Made by a program: the position numbers and the translations under genes
The notes under the pieces: generated by a model
What the model was told of the DNA's origin: nothing
What the model saw: the letters and a program-made list of their open reading frames with translations, nothing else
Databases searched by the model: none
Shown: positions 24,075 through 33,360 of the stretch, piece after piece
Layout: each line of letters starts with the position of its first letter
How positions within the stretch are numbered: the stretch's first letter is position 1
NCBI GenBank assembly: GCA_002270295.1
Contig: NISF01000008.1
Location: 124,001 to 188,000, forward strand
Length of the DNA: 64,000 nucleotides
Direction: 5' to 3'
Source of the DNA: Enterobacter sp. 10-1
GTDB taxonomy: Bacteria > Pseudomonadota > Gammaproteobacteria > Enterobacterales > Enterobacteriaceae

Positions 24075-25073
24075 CTAGCGATTCGCCGTTCCGCTCACCC
24101 GCGATACCGGCGAGTTCTGGCGGTTCTCCCACAGCACCGTCAGCCCGCGCTGCAGCGCAATAAAGATAAACAGCAGAATGCCGATCGCAATTTTCGTCCA
24201 CCACGAGCTGAGCGTGCCGTCGAAGTTAATGTAGGTCTGGATCAGCCCCTGAATCGCTACGCCAAACAGCGTCCCTAATACCGTGCCGACGCCGCCGCTG
24301 AGCAGCGTGCCGCCAATCACCACCGACGCAATCGCGTCCAGCTCAACGCCAACCCCGGCCAGCGCGTAACCGGCCTGGGTGTAGATAGAAAAAACGATCC
24401 CCGCCAGCGTCGCCAGCCCGGTAGAGAGCATGTAAATGCGAATAGTGGTCCCACGGGTCGAAATGCCCATCAGATTTGCCGAGACGGCGCTGCCGCCAAT
24501 GGCGTACACCTGGTTGCCAAAGCGGGTGCGGTGGGCCATAAAAATGCCCGCCACCACCACCAGCAGCATCAGCAGCCCCATCGCGCTCAGGCGACCGCCG
24601 CCGGGAATAGTCCACGCCAGCCCGGAGAGCGTGTCATACACCGGGTGATCGATAGGAATGGACTCTTCAGAGACCAGATAGCTCACGCCGCGCAGGAAGA
24701 ACATCCCGGCGAGGGTAATAATAAATGCCGGGATCTTCAGCGTATCGATAAGCCAGCCCATCAGCGCGCCAAACGCGCAGCCCATCGCCAGCACCAGCGG
24801 GAACGCCAGCAGCGGCGTGATCCCCCAGACGCCAATCGCTTTCGCGAGGAACACGCCGGTGAAGGCGATCACCGACCCGACCGACAGGTCGATGCCGCCG
24901 GAGAGGATCACGAAGGTCATCCCCACGGCAATAATGCCAAGAAAAGCGTTATCGGTGAGGATATTGCAGATCACCCGCGTCGAGGCGAAGCCGGGAAACT
25001 GGGTCAGGCAATAGAGGTAGCCCAGCACGAATACGGCAAGGGTAATCATCAACGGCAAGTTACGTTTTATCAC
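24075..25073 (-). CDS. yjfF: Galactofuranose ABC transporter permease YjfF
   Basis: A 332-residue inner-membrane permease of the ribose-type (BPD_transp_2) family, with about eight to ten hydrophobic segments. The conserved GIDLSVGSVIAFTGV and AIASVVIGGTLLSGG segments are visible. With YtfT it forms the channel of the galactofuranose importer known from E. coli. Its start overlaps the ytfT end by 14 bases. It is the last gene of ytfQ-ytfR-ytfT-yjfF. Confidence 0.95.
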   Translation of the reverse strand: MIKRNLPLMITLAVFVLGYLYCLTQFPGFASTRVICNILTDNAFLGIIAVGMTFVILSGGIDLSVGSVIAFTGVFLAKAIGVWGITPLLAFPLVLAMGCAFGALMGWLIDTLKIPAFIITLAGMFFLRGVSYLVSEESIPIDHPVYDTLSGLAWTIPGGGRLSAMGLLMLLVVVAGIFMAHRTRFGNQVYAIGGSAVSANLMGISTRGTTIRIYMLSTGLATLAGIVFSIYTQAGYALAGVGVELDAIASVVIGGTLLSGGVGTVLGTLFGVAIQGLIQTYINFDGTLSSWWTKIAIGILLFIFIALQRGLTVLWENRQNSPVSRVSGTANR

Positions 25074-26085
25074 GGCCGCGTACTCCTTTCAGTAAGCTGA
25101 TAAAGCGCGGCGACTGCACGATCAGTACGCACAGCACCACCACCGCTTTCACTACCTGGTTAAGCTCCGGCGGGAAGCCCGACAGCAGGATCCCGGTGTT
25201 CATCCCCTGGATAATCAGCGCGCCGACTACCGAGAGCAGAAGGTTAAAGCGCCCGCCCATCAGCGATCCGCCGCCGATCACCACTGCCAGGATGGCGTCC
25301 AGCTCCAGCCAGAGTCCGGCGTTGTTGGCATCGGCGCCGCGGATGTCCGCCGCAACGATGATCCCGGCTATCGCCGCGCACACGCCGCTCAGCACGTAGG
25401 CCAGCATCACGACGATGCGGGTGTTGACCCCGGCATTTTTCGCCGCCCGAATGTTAATCCCTACCGCTTCAATGAACATTCCCAGCGCGGTTTTGCGGGT
25501 GAACAGCCAGAACAGCAGCAGCGTGGCGGCGGCAATAAGCACCGGCGTCGGCAGCAGCAGCAGCGAGCCGCTGCCGAGCCACGCCAGAGGCGGCGAGTCG
25601 AAGGTGACAATCTGCCCGGAGGTGATCAGCTGCGCGACGCCGCGCCCGGCCACCATCAGGATCAGCGTGGCCACGAACGGCTGGATCTTCAGCACCGCCA
25701 CCAGGATACCGTTCCATAGCCCGGCCAGCGCGCCCGCCCCCAGCGATACCAGCAGCACCACCGGCAGGCTGTGCCCGGCAACGGTCATCGAGGCGGCGGT
25801 AGCGCCGGCAATCGCCATCACCGCGCCGACCGACAGGTCAATCCCGCCGGTGGCGATAACCAGCGTCATGCCAATCGCCAGCAGCGCGACCGGCGCCGCG
25901 CGGTTAAGAATATCAATCGGGCTACCGAACAGACGCCCCTCCTGGAGGACAATCTGGAAAAAGTGCGGCGCCACCAGGCTGTCTACGGCCAGCACCAGCA
26001 GCAGCGCAATGATTTGCGGCATACCCTTCGGCCAGCTGAAGCGACGCTTCGTTTGGCCGGTTTGCGGAAGAGATCCTGGCATCAT
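25060..26085 (-). CDS. ytfT: Galactofuranose ABC transporter permease YtfT
   Basis: A 341-residue permease of the ribose-type family and partner of YjfF. The N-terminus MMPGSLPQTGQTKRRF and the signatures GIDLSVGAVMAIAGA and LDAILAVVIGGGSLMGG agree with E. coli YtfT. It is separated from ytfR by nine bases and overlaps yjfF, so it is cotranscribed with both. Confidence 0.95.
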   Translation of the reverse strand: MMPGSLPQTGQTKRRFSWPKGMPQIIALLLVLAVDSLVAPHFFQIVLQEGRLFGSPIDILNRAAPVALLAIGMTLVIATGGIDLSVGAVMAIAGATAASMTVAGHSLPVVLLVSLGAGALAGLWNGILVAVLKIQPFVATLILMVAGRGVAQLITSGQIVTFDSPPLAWLGSGSLLLLPTPVLIAAATLLLFWLFTRKTALGMFIEAVGINIRAAKNAGVNTRIVVMLAYVLSGVCAAIAGIIVAADIRGADANNAGLWLELDAILAVVIGGGSLMGGRFNLLLSVVGALIIQGMNTGILLSGFPPELNQVVKAVVVLCVLIVQSPRFISLLKGVRGRDKT

Positions 26086-26094
26086 GATTTACTC

Positions 26095-27597
26095 CTATGC
26101 CGCAATTGCGTTCATGATCGCCGGAACGGAGAGCTCCCCGAGCGGGATCTCCGCAACCTGTTTGCGATCGCGCATGATAATGACCCGATCGGCATAGCCC
26201 ACCAGCTCTTCCAGCTCTGACGAAATGACCAGCAGCGCCAGGCCATCGGCGCACAGGGTTTCAATCAGGCGGATGATCTCGGCATGCGCACCGACGTCTA
26301 TCCCGCGGGTCGGCTCATCGAGGATCAGAAACTGAGGTTTGGTCAGCAGCCAGCGGGAAAGCAGTACCTTCTGCTGATTGCCGCCGGAAAGAAATTCGAT
26401 CGGCTGCTCGGCGCTGGGGGTACGGATCCCCAGCTGGCGGATAAAGCGTTCGGCGATCTCGTTTTGCTCGCGCCGCGGAATTGGGCGCAGCCAGCCGCGC
26501 TGCGCCTGCAGGGCCAGCACGATGTTCTCCCGTACCGACGCCGCCGCGATAATGCCGTCGGTTTTTCGGTCTTCCGGGCAAAAGCCGATCCCGAGGCAGG
26601 AGGCCTGATGCGGCGAGCGCAGCGTCTGCGGCTTGCCTTTGATCAGCGCCTTGCCGCTATCGGCCGGTTTGATACCAAAAATCACTTCCGCCGTTTCGGT
26701 GCGCCCGGAGCCCAGCAGCCCCGCCAGGCCAACAATTTCGCCGGGGCGAACCTGGAGGTCGAACGGCGCGATCGTGCCCTTTTTACCAAAGCCTTCAAAG
26801 GCGGCGATCGGCTTATCGCTCAGCAGGGTGCGGCCCGCGCGCTGTAAAGCGTTATGCTCCAGCTCGCGCCCCAGCATCATTTTCACCAGCTCAATCTGCG
26901 GCAGTTCGCGTGTTTCCCGGCAGCCGACGAAGCCGCCGTTGCGCAGCACGGTAATCCGATCGCTCACGGCGTACACCTGATCGAGAAAGTGGGTAACAAA
27001 AATCAGGCTGACGCCGCTGTCGCGCAGCTGGCGCATCAGGGTGAAGAGCATCTCCACCTCCTGGGTATCCAGGCTGGCGGTAGGTTCATCGAGGATCAGC
27101 ACCTTAGCCGACAGGTCGATGGCGCGGCAGATAGCGACAATCTGCTGCATCGCCACTGAAAAGCGGTTAAGAGGCTCACGGACGTCGAGGGAGAAACCGT
27201 AGGAAGCCATCAGCTCGGTGGCGCGCTTTTCCATCTCTTTACGCCGCAGCAGGCCAAAGCGACGGGGCTCGCGGCCGATAAATAAATTGTCCGCCACCGA
27301 CATATTCGGCAGCAGGTTGACCTCCTGGTAGACGGTACCGATGCCCAGCTGCTGCGCGTGGGCGGTATTTTTCGGCGCTATTGCCTGGCCCTCGAGCCAG
27401 ATAGTGCCGCGATCGGCGTGATAAACGCCGGTGAGCGCTTTGATCAGGGTCGATTTCCCCGCGCCATTCTCACCCAGCAGGGCCATGATCTCACCGCGCC
27501 GCAGGCTGAAATTAACGTTATCCAGCGCCTTTACGCCGGGGAAAAATTTGCTCAGTCCCTCGGTACGAAGGATCTCCTGATGTACTTCGCCGTTCAT
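26095..27597 (-). CDS. ytfR: Galactofuranose ABC transporter ATP-binding protein YtfR
   Basis: A 500-residue tandem ATPase of the sugar ABC family. The first cassette has Walker A GENGAGKST (42-50). The second has the degenerate GLLGSGRTE loop and a clean LSGGNQQK signature, a pattern usual for this family. It energises uptake through YtfT and YjfF. Gene order and sequence agree with E. coli ytfR. A perfect 10-base-pair hairpin lies between this gene and ytfQ. Confidence 0.95.
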   Translation of the reverse strand: MNGEVHQEILRTEGLSKFFPGVKALDNVNFSLRRGEIMALLGENGAGKSTLIKALTGVYHADRGTIWLEGQAIAPKNTAHAQQLGIGTVYQEVNLLPNMSVADNLFIGREPRRFGLLRRKEMEKRATELMASYGFSLDVREPLNRFSVAMQQIVAICRAIDLSAKVLILDEPTASLDTQEVEMLFTLMRQLRDSGVSLIFVTHFLDQVYAVSDRITVLRNGGFVGCRETRELPQIELVKMMLGRELEHNALQRAGRTLLSDKPIAAFEGFGKKGTIAPFDLQVRPGEIVGLAGLLGSGRTETAEVIFGIKPADSGKALIKGKPQTLRSPHQASCLGIGFCPEDRKTDGIIAAASVRENIVLALQAQRGWLRPIPRREQNEIAERFIRQLGIRTPSAEQPIEFLSGGNQQKVLLSRWLLTKPQFLILDEPTRGIDVGAHAEIIRLIETLCADGLALLVISSELEELVGYADRVIIMRDRKQVAEIPLGELSVPAIMNAIAA

Positions 27598-27614
27598 GGT
27601 TTCCCCTCCCCTAA

Positions 27615-27637
27615 CCCTCTCCCCACCGGGGAGAGGG
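27615..27637. other. Intercistronic hairpin between ytfQ and ytfR
   Basis: CCCTCTCCCC and GGGGAGAGGG form a perfect 10-base-pair stem with a three-base loop. There is no T-run downstream on the minus strand. Such stems after binding-protein genes usually protect the upstream mRNA and lower downstream expression. Confidence 0.55.
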
Positions 27638-27671
27638 AACTAAACCGAGCGTCCTGATGGCCTACGCTCAC

Positions 27672-28628
27672 TCAATAGCCCATATTTTTCTTCTTCTCTA
27701 ACTCTTCTTTCGCCGTATCCGGCAGATAGAGCGTCGATTTGGTGATGGTCAGCTTCTCAGGCAGGGTGCCGTCTTTCTTGAATTTTTCCAGCGCATCGAA
27801 TGCCGGCCCGGCCATATTTGGCGTCAGCTCGACGCTGGCGTTAGCTTCGCCGGCGATCATCGCTTTGTAGATATCCGGTACGCCGTCAATGGAGCCGGTA
27901 AGAATATCTTTACCCGGCTTCAGCCCGGCCTCTTTAATCGCCTGGATGGCGCCGATAACCATGTCATCGTTATGGGCATAAACCATGCAGATGTTCTTGC
28001 CGTTATTTTCCGCTTTGATAAAGCTCTCCATAACCTCTTTCCCCTTGCTGCGGGTAAAGTCGCCGGACTGAGAGCGGATAATCTTGATGTTCGATGCCTT
28101 AGCGATGGCTTCAGCGAAGCCTTTTTTGCGGTCAATGGCGACGCTGGCCCCGACGGTGCCCTGCAGCTCAACGACGTTGCACGGCTTACCGTCGACGGTT
28201 TTCACCAGCCAGTCGCCAATCAGCTGACCTTCCAGCACGTTATTGGCGGTGACGGTGGTCATGTAGAGATCTTTGTCCTTCACATCAATGGAACGGTCGA
28301 GCAGGAATACCGGGATTTTGGCCTCTTTGGCCTCTTTCAGCACCGGCTCCCAGCCCGTCGCCACGACCGGGGCGATAAAGATGGCGTCGACCCCCTGCGC
28401 AATGAAGGAGCGTACCGCTTTAATCTGGTTTTCCTGCTTTTGCTGACCGTCGGCAATTTTCAGAGTAATACCGCGCTTAGCGGCCTCCTCCTTCGCAACG
28501 CTGGTTTCGGCCGCACGCCAGCCGGATTCAGACCCGACCTGCGAAAATCCTACGGTCAGAGGGGCAGCTATTGCCATAGATGACATAGCTGCGGAAACTG
28601 CTGTGACAAGAAGTAAGCGCTTCCACAT
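27672..28628 (-). CDS. ytfQ: Galactofuranose-binding periplasmic protein YtfQ
   Basis: A 318-residue periplasmic binding protein of the ribose/galactose family. The signal peptide is MWKRLLLVTAVSAAMSSMAIA, with mature APLTVGFSQVGSESGWRAAE. It binds galactofuranose in E. coli and delivers it to YtfT/YjfF. YAHNDDMVIGAIQAIKEAG is the usual hinge-region motif. It is the first gene of the operon and diverges from ppa across a 400-base region with a LacI-family operator-like site. Confidence 0.95.
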   Translation of the reverse strand: MWKRLLLVTAVSAAMSSMAIAAPLTVGFSQVGSESGWRAAETSVAKEEAAKRGITLKIADGQQKQENQIKAVRSFIAQGVDAIFIAPVVATGWEPVLKEAKEAKIPVFLLDRSIDVKDKDLYMTTVTANNVLEGQLIGDWLVKTVDGKPCNVVELQGTVGASVAIDRKKGFAEAIAKASNIKIIRSQSGDFTRSKGKEVMESFIKAENNGKNICMVYAHNDDMVIGAIQAIKEAGLKPGKDILTGSIDGVPDIYKAMIAGEANASVELTPNMAGPAFDALEKFKKDGTLPEKLTITKSTLYLPDTAKEELEKKKNMGY

Positions 28629-28694
28629 AAGGCGATCCTCGTAGGGTTATTGTTAGTGAAATCGTTATCTGCGGACAAACTATAGACAATCAGA

Positions 28695-28717
28695 GATGTA
28701 ACTGAATGCGTTACATC
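28695..28717. promoter_or_regulatory. Inverted repeat in the ytfQ promoter region
   Basis: GATGTAAC and GTTACATC form perfect 8-base arms around seven bases, 67 bases upstream of ytfQ. A TATAGT -10-like hexamer lies just downstream, so this may be an operator overlapping the promoter. Confidence 0.4.
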
Positions 28718-28851
28718 ACACTTCGAAAAAGTAAACTAAATGTTAATTCACGCCGTTTATGGCAGCTTAGAGCGGATAAGGCTTTCGCCACGTTGTCGCC
28801 ATCGCCGCTGATGGCGAAATTTTTAGCACTTTGATAAATCAATCACATGCA

Positions 28852-28867
28852 ATGTAAACGCTTACAT
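28852..28867. promoter_or_regulatory. GalR/LacI-family operator-like site upstream of ytfQ
   Basis: ATGTAAACGCTTACAT is a near-perfect palindrome with the central CG and TGTAAnCGnTTnCA layout of GalR/GalS operators. It lies 224 bases from ytfQ and 163 from ppa. Control of a galactofuranose importer by a galactose-type regulator is plausible but not shown by sequence alone. Confidence 0.5.
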
Positions 28868-28984
28868 AAATTTATTCAGGATGTGGCTATGTTTATGGAT
28901 TTTCAGGTTGTTTTACGATGAAAAATGACGCCATCTTTCCGCCGCCAGAAACAAAAGAAGCGAAGACATTCGATGTGAGTTGGC

Positions 28985-28990
28985 TATAAT
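28985..28990 (+). promoter_or_regulatory. ppa promoter -10 element
   Basis: A consensus TATAAT stands 40 bases before the ppa start codon, in the context TGGCTATAAT. The -35 hexamer 17 bases upstream is weak. Confidence 0.55.
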
Positions 28991-29029
28991 ACCGGGCACT
29001 TGTTTGCTATACATTTTAAAGGAACAGAC

Positions 29030-29560
29030 ATGAGCTTACTCAACGTACCTGCGGGTAAAGATCTGCCGGAAGATATCTACGTCGTTATTGAGATCCCGGC
29101 GAACGCAGACCCAATCAAATACGAAGTCGACAAAGAGAGCGGTGCACTGTTCGTTGACCGCTTTATGTCCACCGCGATGTTCTATCCGTGCAACTACGGC
29201 TACATCAACCACACCCTGTCTCTGGACGGTGACCCGGTAGACGTGCTGGTTCCGACTCCGTATCCGCTGGAGCCAGGCTCAGTGATCCGCTGCCGTCCGG
29301 TTGGCGTTCTGAAGATGACCGACGAATCCGGTGAAGATGCCAAGCTGGTTGCGGTACCGCACACCAAGCTGAGCAAAGAGTACGATCACATCAACGATGT
29401 GAACGACCTGCCGGAACTGCTGAAAGCACAGATCACTCACTTCTTCGAGCACTACAAAGATCTGGAAAAAGGCAAGTGGGTTAAAGTTGACGGTTGGGAC
29501 AATGCTGCTGCGGCGAAAGCTGAAATCATTGCTTCCTTCGAGCGCGCGGCGAAGAACTAA
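29030..29560 (+). CDS. ppa: Inorganic pyrophosphatase
   Basis: A 176-residue family I soluble pyrophosphatase that hydrolyses pyrophosphate to two phosphates and pulls biosynthetic reactions forward. The signature DGDPVDVLV is visible with metal-binding Asp66, Asp68 and Asp71, preceded by FYPCNYGYI. The ATG at 29030 has AAAGGAAC upstream and gives the E. coli N-terminus. An ATG 30 bases upstream is not used. It ends at a T-rich terminator. Confidence 0.98.
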   Translation: MSLLNVPAGKDLPEDIYVVIEIPANADPIKYEVDKESGALFVDRFMSTAMFYPCNYGYINHTLSLDGDPVDVLVPTPYPLEPGSVIRCRPVGVLKMTDESGEDAKLVAVPHTKLSKEYDHINDVNDLPELLKAQITHFFEHYKDLEKGKWVKVDGWDNAAAAKAEIIASFERAAKN

Positions 29561-29582
29561 GTTCGCCTCTGCGTAAAGCCAG

Positions 29583-29620
29583 ACCCTGAACGCCGGCTGC
29601 CGGTTAGTAAGGGTTTTTTT
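29583..29620 (+). terminator. ppa terminator
   Basis: ACCCT and AGGGT arms close a stem that contains a CCGG pairing, followed immediately by seven T residues (29614-29620). Confidence 0.65.
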
Positions 29621-29745
29621 ATGTCCGCTGTTCACCTCCCTGCCCGTTTATTCCTCCCCTATCTCCCGACCCGTCGGGCAAACCTGCGGCCATATTTTCG
29701 CCTACCAGAATAGGGAGTTGGCCCGTCACATTTACAATTGCGAAT

Positions 29746-29764
29746 GAAATTAAAAATCATTATC
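29746..29764. promoter_or_regulatory. Fur box upstream of the YncE-like/TonB-receptor pair
   Basis: The right half ATCATTATC is a perfect Fur half-site and the left half matches 5 of 9. The site ends 36 bases before the start of the YncE-like gene. Iron repression of this gene and the TonB receptor after it is the natural reading. Confidence 0.6.
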
Positions 29765-29799
29765 ATTTTCAGTTCGTAAATAAATGTGAATAAACGTCA

Positions 29800-30870
29800 A
29801 TGAACCTCCACAATGTGAAGACTTTAAAGCTCTGTTCCGGCATGGCGCTGACTGCGGCCCTGCTCCTGACCGGCCTGACCGCAGCGGCCGCCGTGCTTCC
29901 TGAGAAAGAGTTCCTGACTCGTGAAGTCGGTCATGGCGTCTATGAGCTGGCGGTAGACGCACAGCAGCATGCGCTGTTCGCCGCCTCCGCCCCCTCGTTT
30001 GATAAAGACAAAACCACGGGGCAGATTTACAAGCTGGATCTGGAAAGCCTCACCACCGTTGAAGTCATTAAAACCAGCCGGCGGGCGTTTGCCACCGCGC
30101 TGGACGACGCGAATCATGTCCTGTACGTCGGCAATACCCTCGAAGGTTCGGTCACGCTGATTGATACCCGCAGCGGTAAGGAGCTGGCGGTGCTGCAGCT
30201 CAGCGAGGCGAGCGACCCCAAAGAGATTATCCATACGCGCGAAATGGTCCTCGATAAGCAGAATCACCGCCTGTACGTCTCAGGCGTCGCGGAAAAGGGC
30301 GTTGTCTGGGTTGTCGATACCGAAAAGCGGGCCGGGGTTGCGACCATTAGCGATATGGGCGAATACCCAACCGGCATGGCGGTCGATCCGCAAAAAAACC
30401 GGCTCTACGTGGTGAACGGCAGAAATGGCCTGATCGCCATCGATACCACCAGCAATAAAATTATCGACCGCTTTACCGTCGCCCCGGATAAAAAACGTTT
30501 TTTCCTCAATATCGCCGTGGATGTCAAAAACAGTCGCGCATTTATTACCGACCCGGATTTACCCAATGTATTAGTGGTCGATATTCGTAACGGTAACGTC
30601 CTTTCTGAAATTGACGTGATTAACTCCCTGGCCGTTATTTATAACGAAAAGCGCAAGGAAGTTTATATTACCCATCGTAACGCCAAACTGATAACCATCG
30701 CCGACAGCGAAACCGGCAAGGTAAAACAGAGTATTCAAACTACCGCCCTTCCCAACAGCCTTGCGCTTTCCGCCGACGCGAACGCGCTGTATGTCAGCAT
30801 TAAACAGCCCGAAGAGCTGATGGGTAAAAAGCCTGATTACGTGATGAAAATCGACCTGACGCAATACTAA
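29800..30870 (+). CDS. YncE-like secreted beta-propeller protein
   Basis: A 356-residue periplasmic protein with a signal peptide (core MALTAALLLTGLTAAAA) and a seven-bladed YVTN/NHL-type propeller. Repeated blade strands such as LYVGNTLEGSVTLIDTRSG, RLYVVNGRNGLIAID and ALSADANALYVSIKQ are visible. It resembles E. coli YncE, which lies beside the TonB-dependent receptor gene yncD. Here too it is followed by a TonB-receptor gene in the same direction and preceded by a Fur box. It probably assists the receptor or binds its cargo. The enzymatic role, if any, is unknown. Confidence 0.8.
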   Translation: MNLHNVKTLKLCSGMALTAALLLTGLTAAAAVLPEKEFLTREVGHGVYELAVDAQQHALFAASAPSFDKDKTTGQIYKLDLESLTTVEVIKTSRRAFATALDDANHVLYVGNTLEGSVTLIDTRSGKELAVLQLSEASDPKEIIHTREMVLDKQNHRLYVSGVAEKGVVWVVDTEKRAGVATISDMGEYPTGMAVDPQKNRLYVVNGRNGLIAIDTTSNKIIDRFTVAPDKKRFFLNIAVDVKNSRAFITDPDLPNVLVVDIRNGNVLSEIDVINSLAVIYNEKRKEVYITHRNAKLITIADSETGKVKQSIQTTALPNSLALSADANALYVSIKQPEELMGKKPDYVMKIDLTQY

Positions 30871-30956
30871 TAATCATCACTCGTTATTTTTCACCTTGTG
30901 GCGGCGCACCGTCACGAGGTGATGTCGTTATTTTTTCTTTGCAGGTGTCTGATATT

Positions 30957-32966
30957 ATGAAAACGCGTCAACTCATTGCGCTTACGGGGATCGTAGCCTT
31001 ATCCGGTGGGGTCATTTTGCCCTCTCAGGCGGAAGAACTTAGCGAAACTTCGCGTAGCGGCGAAGAGCAAATGGTGGTCACCGCCACCGGCTTTGCGCAG
31101 GAAAAGCGTGAAGCGCCGGCGACCATCTCGACAATCGATCGCCAAACGCTGGATATTCAGCCCGACCGCAACGTCGGCGAGGCGATAAAAAACCTTCCCG
31201 GCGTGTCGGTGTCGAGCGGCAGCGAAATATCCTCGGGCAGCATTATGATGCGCGGCATGGACCCGTCCTACACCGCCTTCATGGTTAACAGCGTCAAACA
31301 GAATACCGGCGAATCACGCCCCTATGGCCAGGACCTCGGCACCGAAGCCAGCTTCCTGCCGCCGATGGAGGCGATTGAGCGTATTGAGGTTATTCGCGGC
31401 CCGATGTCCTCCCTCTACGGCTCAGATGCCATCGGCGGGGTGGTGAACGTTATCACCAAAAAGCCTTACGGCGTGAAGGAGTGGACCGGCGCGATGGCCG
31501 CCAACACCTGGCTCCAGGAGCACCATGATTTTGGCAATACCAGCCAGATGAATCTGTTCACCATGGGCCCGCTGATCCCCGACGTCCTCGGCCTCAGCCT
31601 CGCGGCAGACTGGCTGGATCGTCGCGATGACGAACGCGAAAACTACTTCGGCAAGCACAACCGCAAGTCCCTCGATATGACGCTCGGCCTGGCCGCCAGC
31701 GAGAACAACCTCTTTGACCTGAACGTGGTAACCGGCGAGCAGGAGAAAAATCGGACCTGGCAGCGCGGCACGCCCTGGACATGGCGCTTCGACCGCGACG
31801 CGTTAACCCTGACGCACTCCGGCTGGTATGCCGACGATACCGTCGCCACCACCAACTACATTAATTATGAAAAAGGCCGCTCAAAGTACGTCTATGACGG
31901 GCAAACGCCGCAATACGTGCAGACGGAAAACTACGTTGCCAACAGCCAGACAACGCTGAGCCTTGATAACCACAAGCTGACCGTGGGCGCGAACTTTACC
32001 CGCGAAGAGCTGAATGACCGCTTTGATGTCGCCAACAAAACCCTGCCGGGCTCCACCCCGGTTACCAAAGTTAGCCGCAACGGCTGGGCGCTGTTTGCCG
32101 AAGACGGCTGGACCCTCGGCGATTTCATCCTGACCACCTCAGGGCGTCTCGATCGCGATGATAACTTTGGCACCCACGTCACGCCAAAGCTGTACGGCAA
32201 CTGGGCGTTTAGCGACGCATGGGCGCTGAAGGGCGGGGTTTCAGCAGGCTATAAAAAACCGGAGCTGCGCGCGACCTCCAGCGATTTTATTACGCCGCAC
32301 GGTTCAACCGTACCCTATCCCTTCCTGACGGTCGGCAACGACGACCTGAAGCCGGAGAAAAGCGTTAACTCCGAGCTCGGCCTGTACTGGACGGGCAGCG
32401 CCCTGGCGCTGGACGGCACGGTCTTCTATACCCAGTTCAAAGATAAAATTACCGAGCAAAACATCTGCGAAACCACGGCAACCAACCAGTGTTCCGTCAA
32501 CGGCTACAAAGCAGATTCGATCGACAAATACTTTAACGTCAGTAAAGCCGACGTCTACGGCGTCGAGCTCAACGCTGACTGGCAGATTAGTGCCGATATC
32601 AAGGCTAACGCCAACTACACCTACAACCACAGCGAGCAGAAAAGCGGTGCCGAAAAAGGCTATGCGCTGAACGACTATCCGCGCCATATGGCAAATCTGT
32701 CGCTCAGCTGGGCGGCGACGCAGAGTATGGATGTCTGGAGTACGGTGAACTATCGCAGCAGCAACCGCGATAGCGGCAGCCATAATGAGTATGAGGCCTA
32801 TACGATGGTGGATGTCGGCCTGCGCTATCAGCTGAACAAAAACGCGCAGCTGCTGGCGGGGATCTATAACCTGTTTGATGCGGACCCTAAACGCACCACC
32901 TCGTGGGGCGAGTACGGTCAGATAGAGGGCCGACGCTATAATCTCGGCGCCCGCGTCGAGTTCTGA
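30957..32966 (+). CDS. CirA-like TonB-dependent outer-membrane receptor
   Basis: A 669-residue outer-membrane receptor. The signal peptide ends at SQA (residue 25). A TonB box EQMVVTATG follows at 37-45, then the plug domain with IERIEVIRGPMSSLYGSDA and a 22-strand barrel ending in phenylalanine (ARVEF). The closest family I recognise is CirA, a catecholate-siderophore receptor, but loops differ and it is not the orthologous locus. The ATG at 30957 has AGGTG upstream. A TTG six codons earlier is rejected. The Fur box before the preceding gene implies iron regulation. The ligand is unknown. Confidence 0.85.
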   Translation: MKTRQLIALTGIVALSGGVILPSQAEELSETSRSGEEQMVVTATGFAQEKREAPATISTIDRQTLDIQPDRNVGEAIKNLPGVSVSSGSEISSGSIMMRGMDPSYTAFMVNSVKQNTGESRPYGQDLGTEASFLPPMEAIERIEVIRGPMSSLYGSDAIGGVVNVITKKPYGVKEWTGAMAANTWLQEHHDFGNTSQMNLFTMGPLIPDVLGLSLAADWLDRRDDERENYFGKHNRKSLDMTLGLAASENNLFDLNVVTGEQEKNRTWQRGTPWTWRFDRDALTLTHSGWYADDTVATTNYINYEKGRSKYVYDGQTPQYVQTENYVANSQTTLSLDNHKLTVGANFTREELNDRFDVANKTLPGSTPVTKVSRNGWALFAEDGWTLGDFILTTSGRLDRDDNFGTHVTPKLYGNWAFSDAWALKGGVSAGYKKPELRATSSDFITPHGSTVPYPFLTVGNDDLKPEKSVNSELGLYWTGSALALDGTVFYTQFKDKITEQNICETTATNQCSVNGYKADSIDKYFNVSKADVYGVELNADWQISADIKANANYTYNHSEQKSGAEKGYALNDYPRHMANLSLSWAATQSMDVWSTVNYRSSNRDSGSHNEYEAYTMVDVGLRYQLNKNAQLLAGIYNLFDADPKRTTSWGEYGQIEGRRYNLGARVEF

Positions 32967-32983
32967 TTAACGCCCGCAAAAAA

Positions 32984-33015
32984 CAGCGCCACCCGAGGGT
33001 GGCGCTGTCGTTTTT
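32984..33015. terminator. Terminator between TonB receptor and ytfP
   Basis: CAGCGCCACCC pairs perfectly with GGGTGGCGCTG around a two-base loop, with TTTTT after and AAAAAA before. It can act in both directions between the convergent genes. Confidence 0.85.
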
Positions 33016-33358
33016 AATACTGGTCTCTGTCTAACCAGTTACCGCTCTCTATCAGCGTAAACCCCTCAACCGGGCGCTGATAGACATACATCCATGCGCC
33101 GCCATACGGCGTCTGGATAAGATGGCGCGCGTATTCGCCGCCTTTGGTACGCAGAGCATCCAGTTCGGCCAGCGTCGATGCGTCAATACGATAGACTTCA
33201 CCATGTACCGTGCCTTCACCGGGCACCGCGCCTGGATAGTGGCCCAGGCTGTACAGCTGATAATCGTTGACACTATGATCGCCCAGCCACTGAGCGTTGG
33301 TCATCCAGTGGCTGTTGCCTTGTTTGCGTCGTAAACTGCCGTAAACAAATATTCGCAT
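33014..33358 (-). CDS. ytfP: Gamma-glutamylcyclotransferase-like protein YtfP
   Basis: A 114-residue protein of the GGCT/BtrG fold. The N-terminus MRIFVYGSLRRKQGN has the YGSL substrate loop and GEVYRID is the core strand. It matches E. coli YtfP, whose substrate is unknown. It follows tamB after two bases in the same direction, the last gene of tamA-tamB-ytfP. Its 3' end overlaps the terminator stretch. Confidence 0.92.
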   Translation of the reverse strand: MRIFVYGSLRRKQGNSHWMTNAQWLGDHSVNDYQLYSLGHYPGAVPGEGTVHGEVYRIDASTLAELDALRTKGGEYARHLIQTPYGGAWMYVYQRPVEGFTLIESGNWLDRDQY

Positions 33359-33360
33359 TG

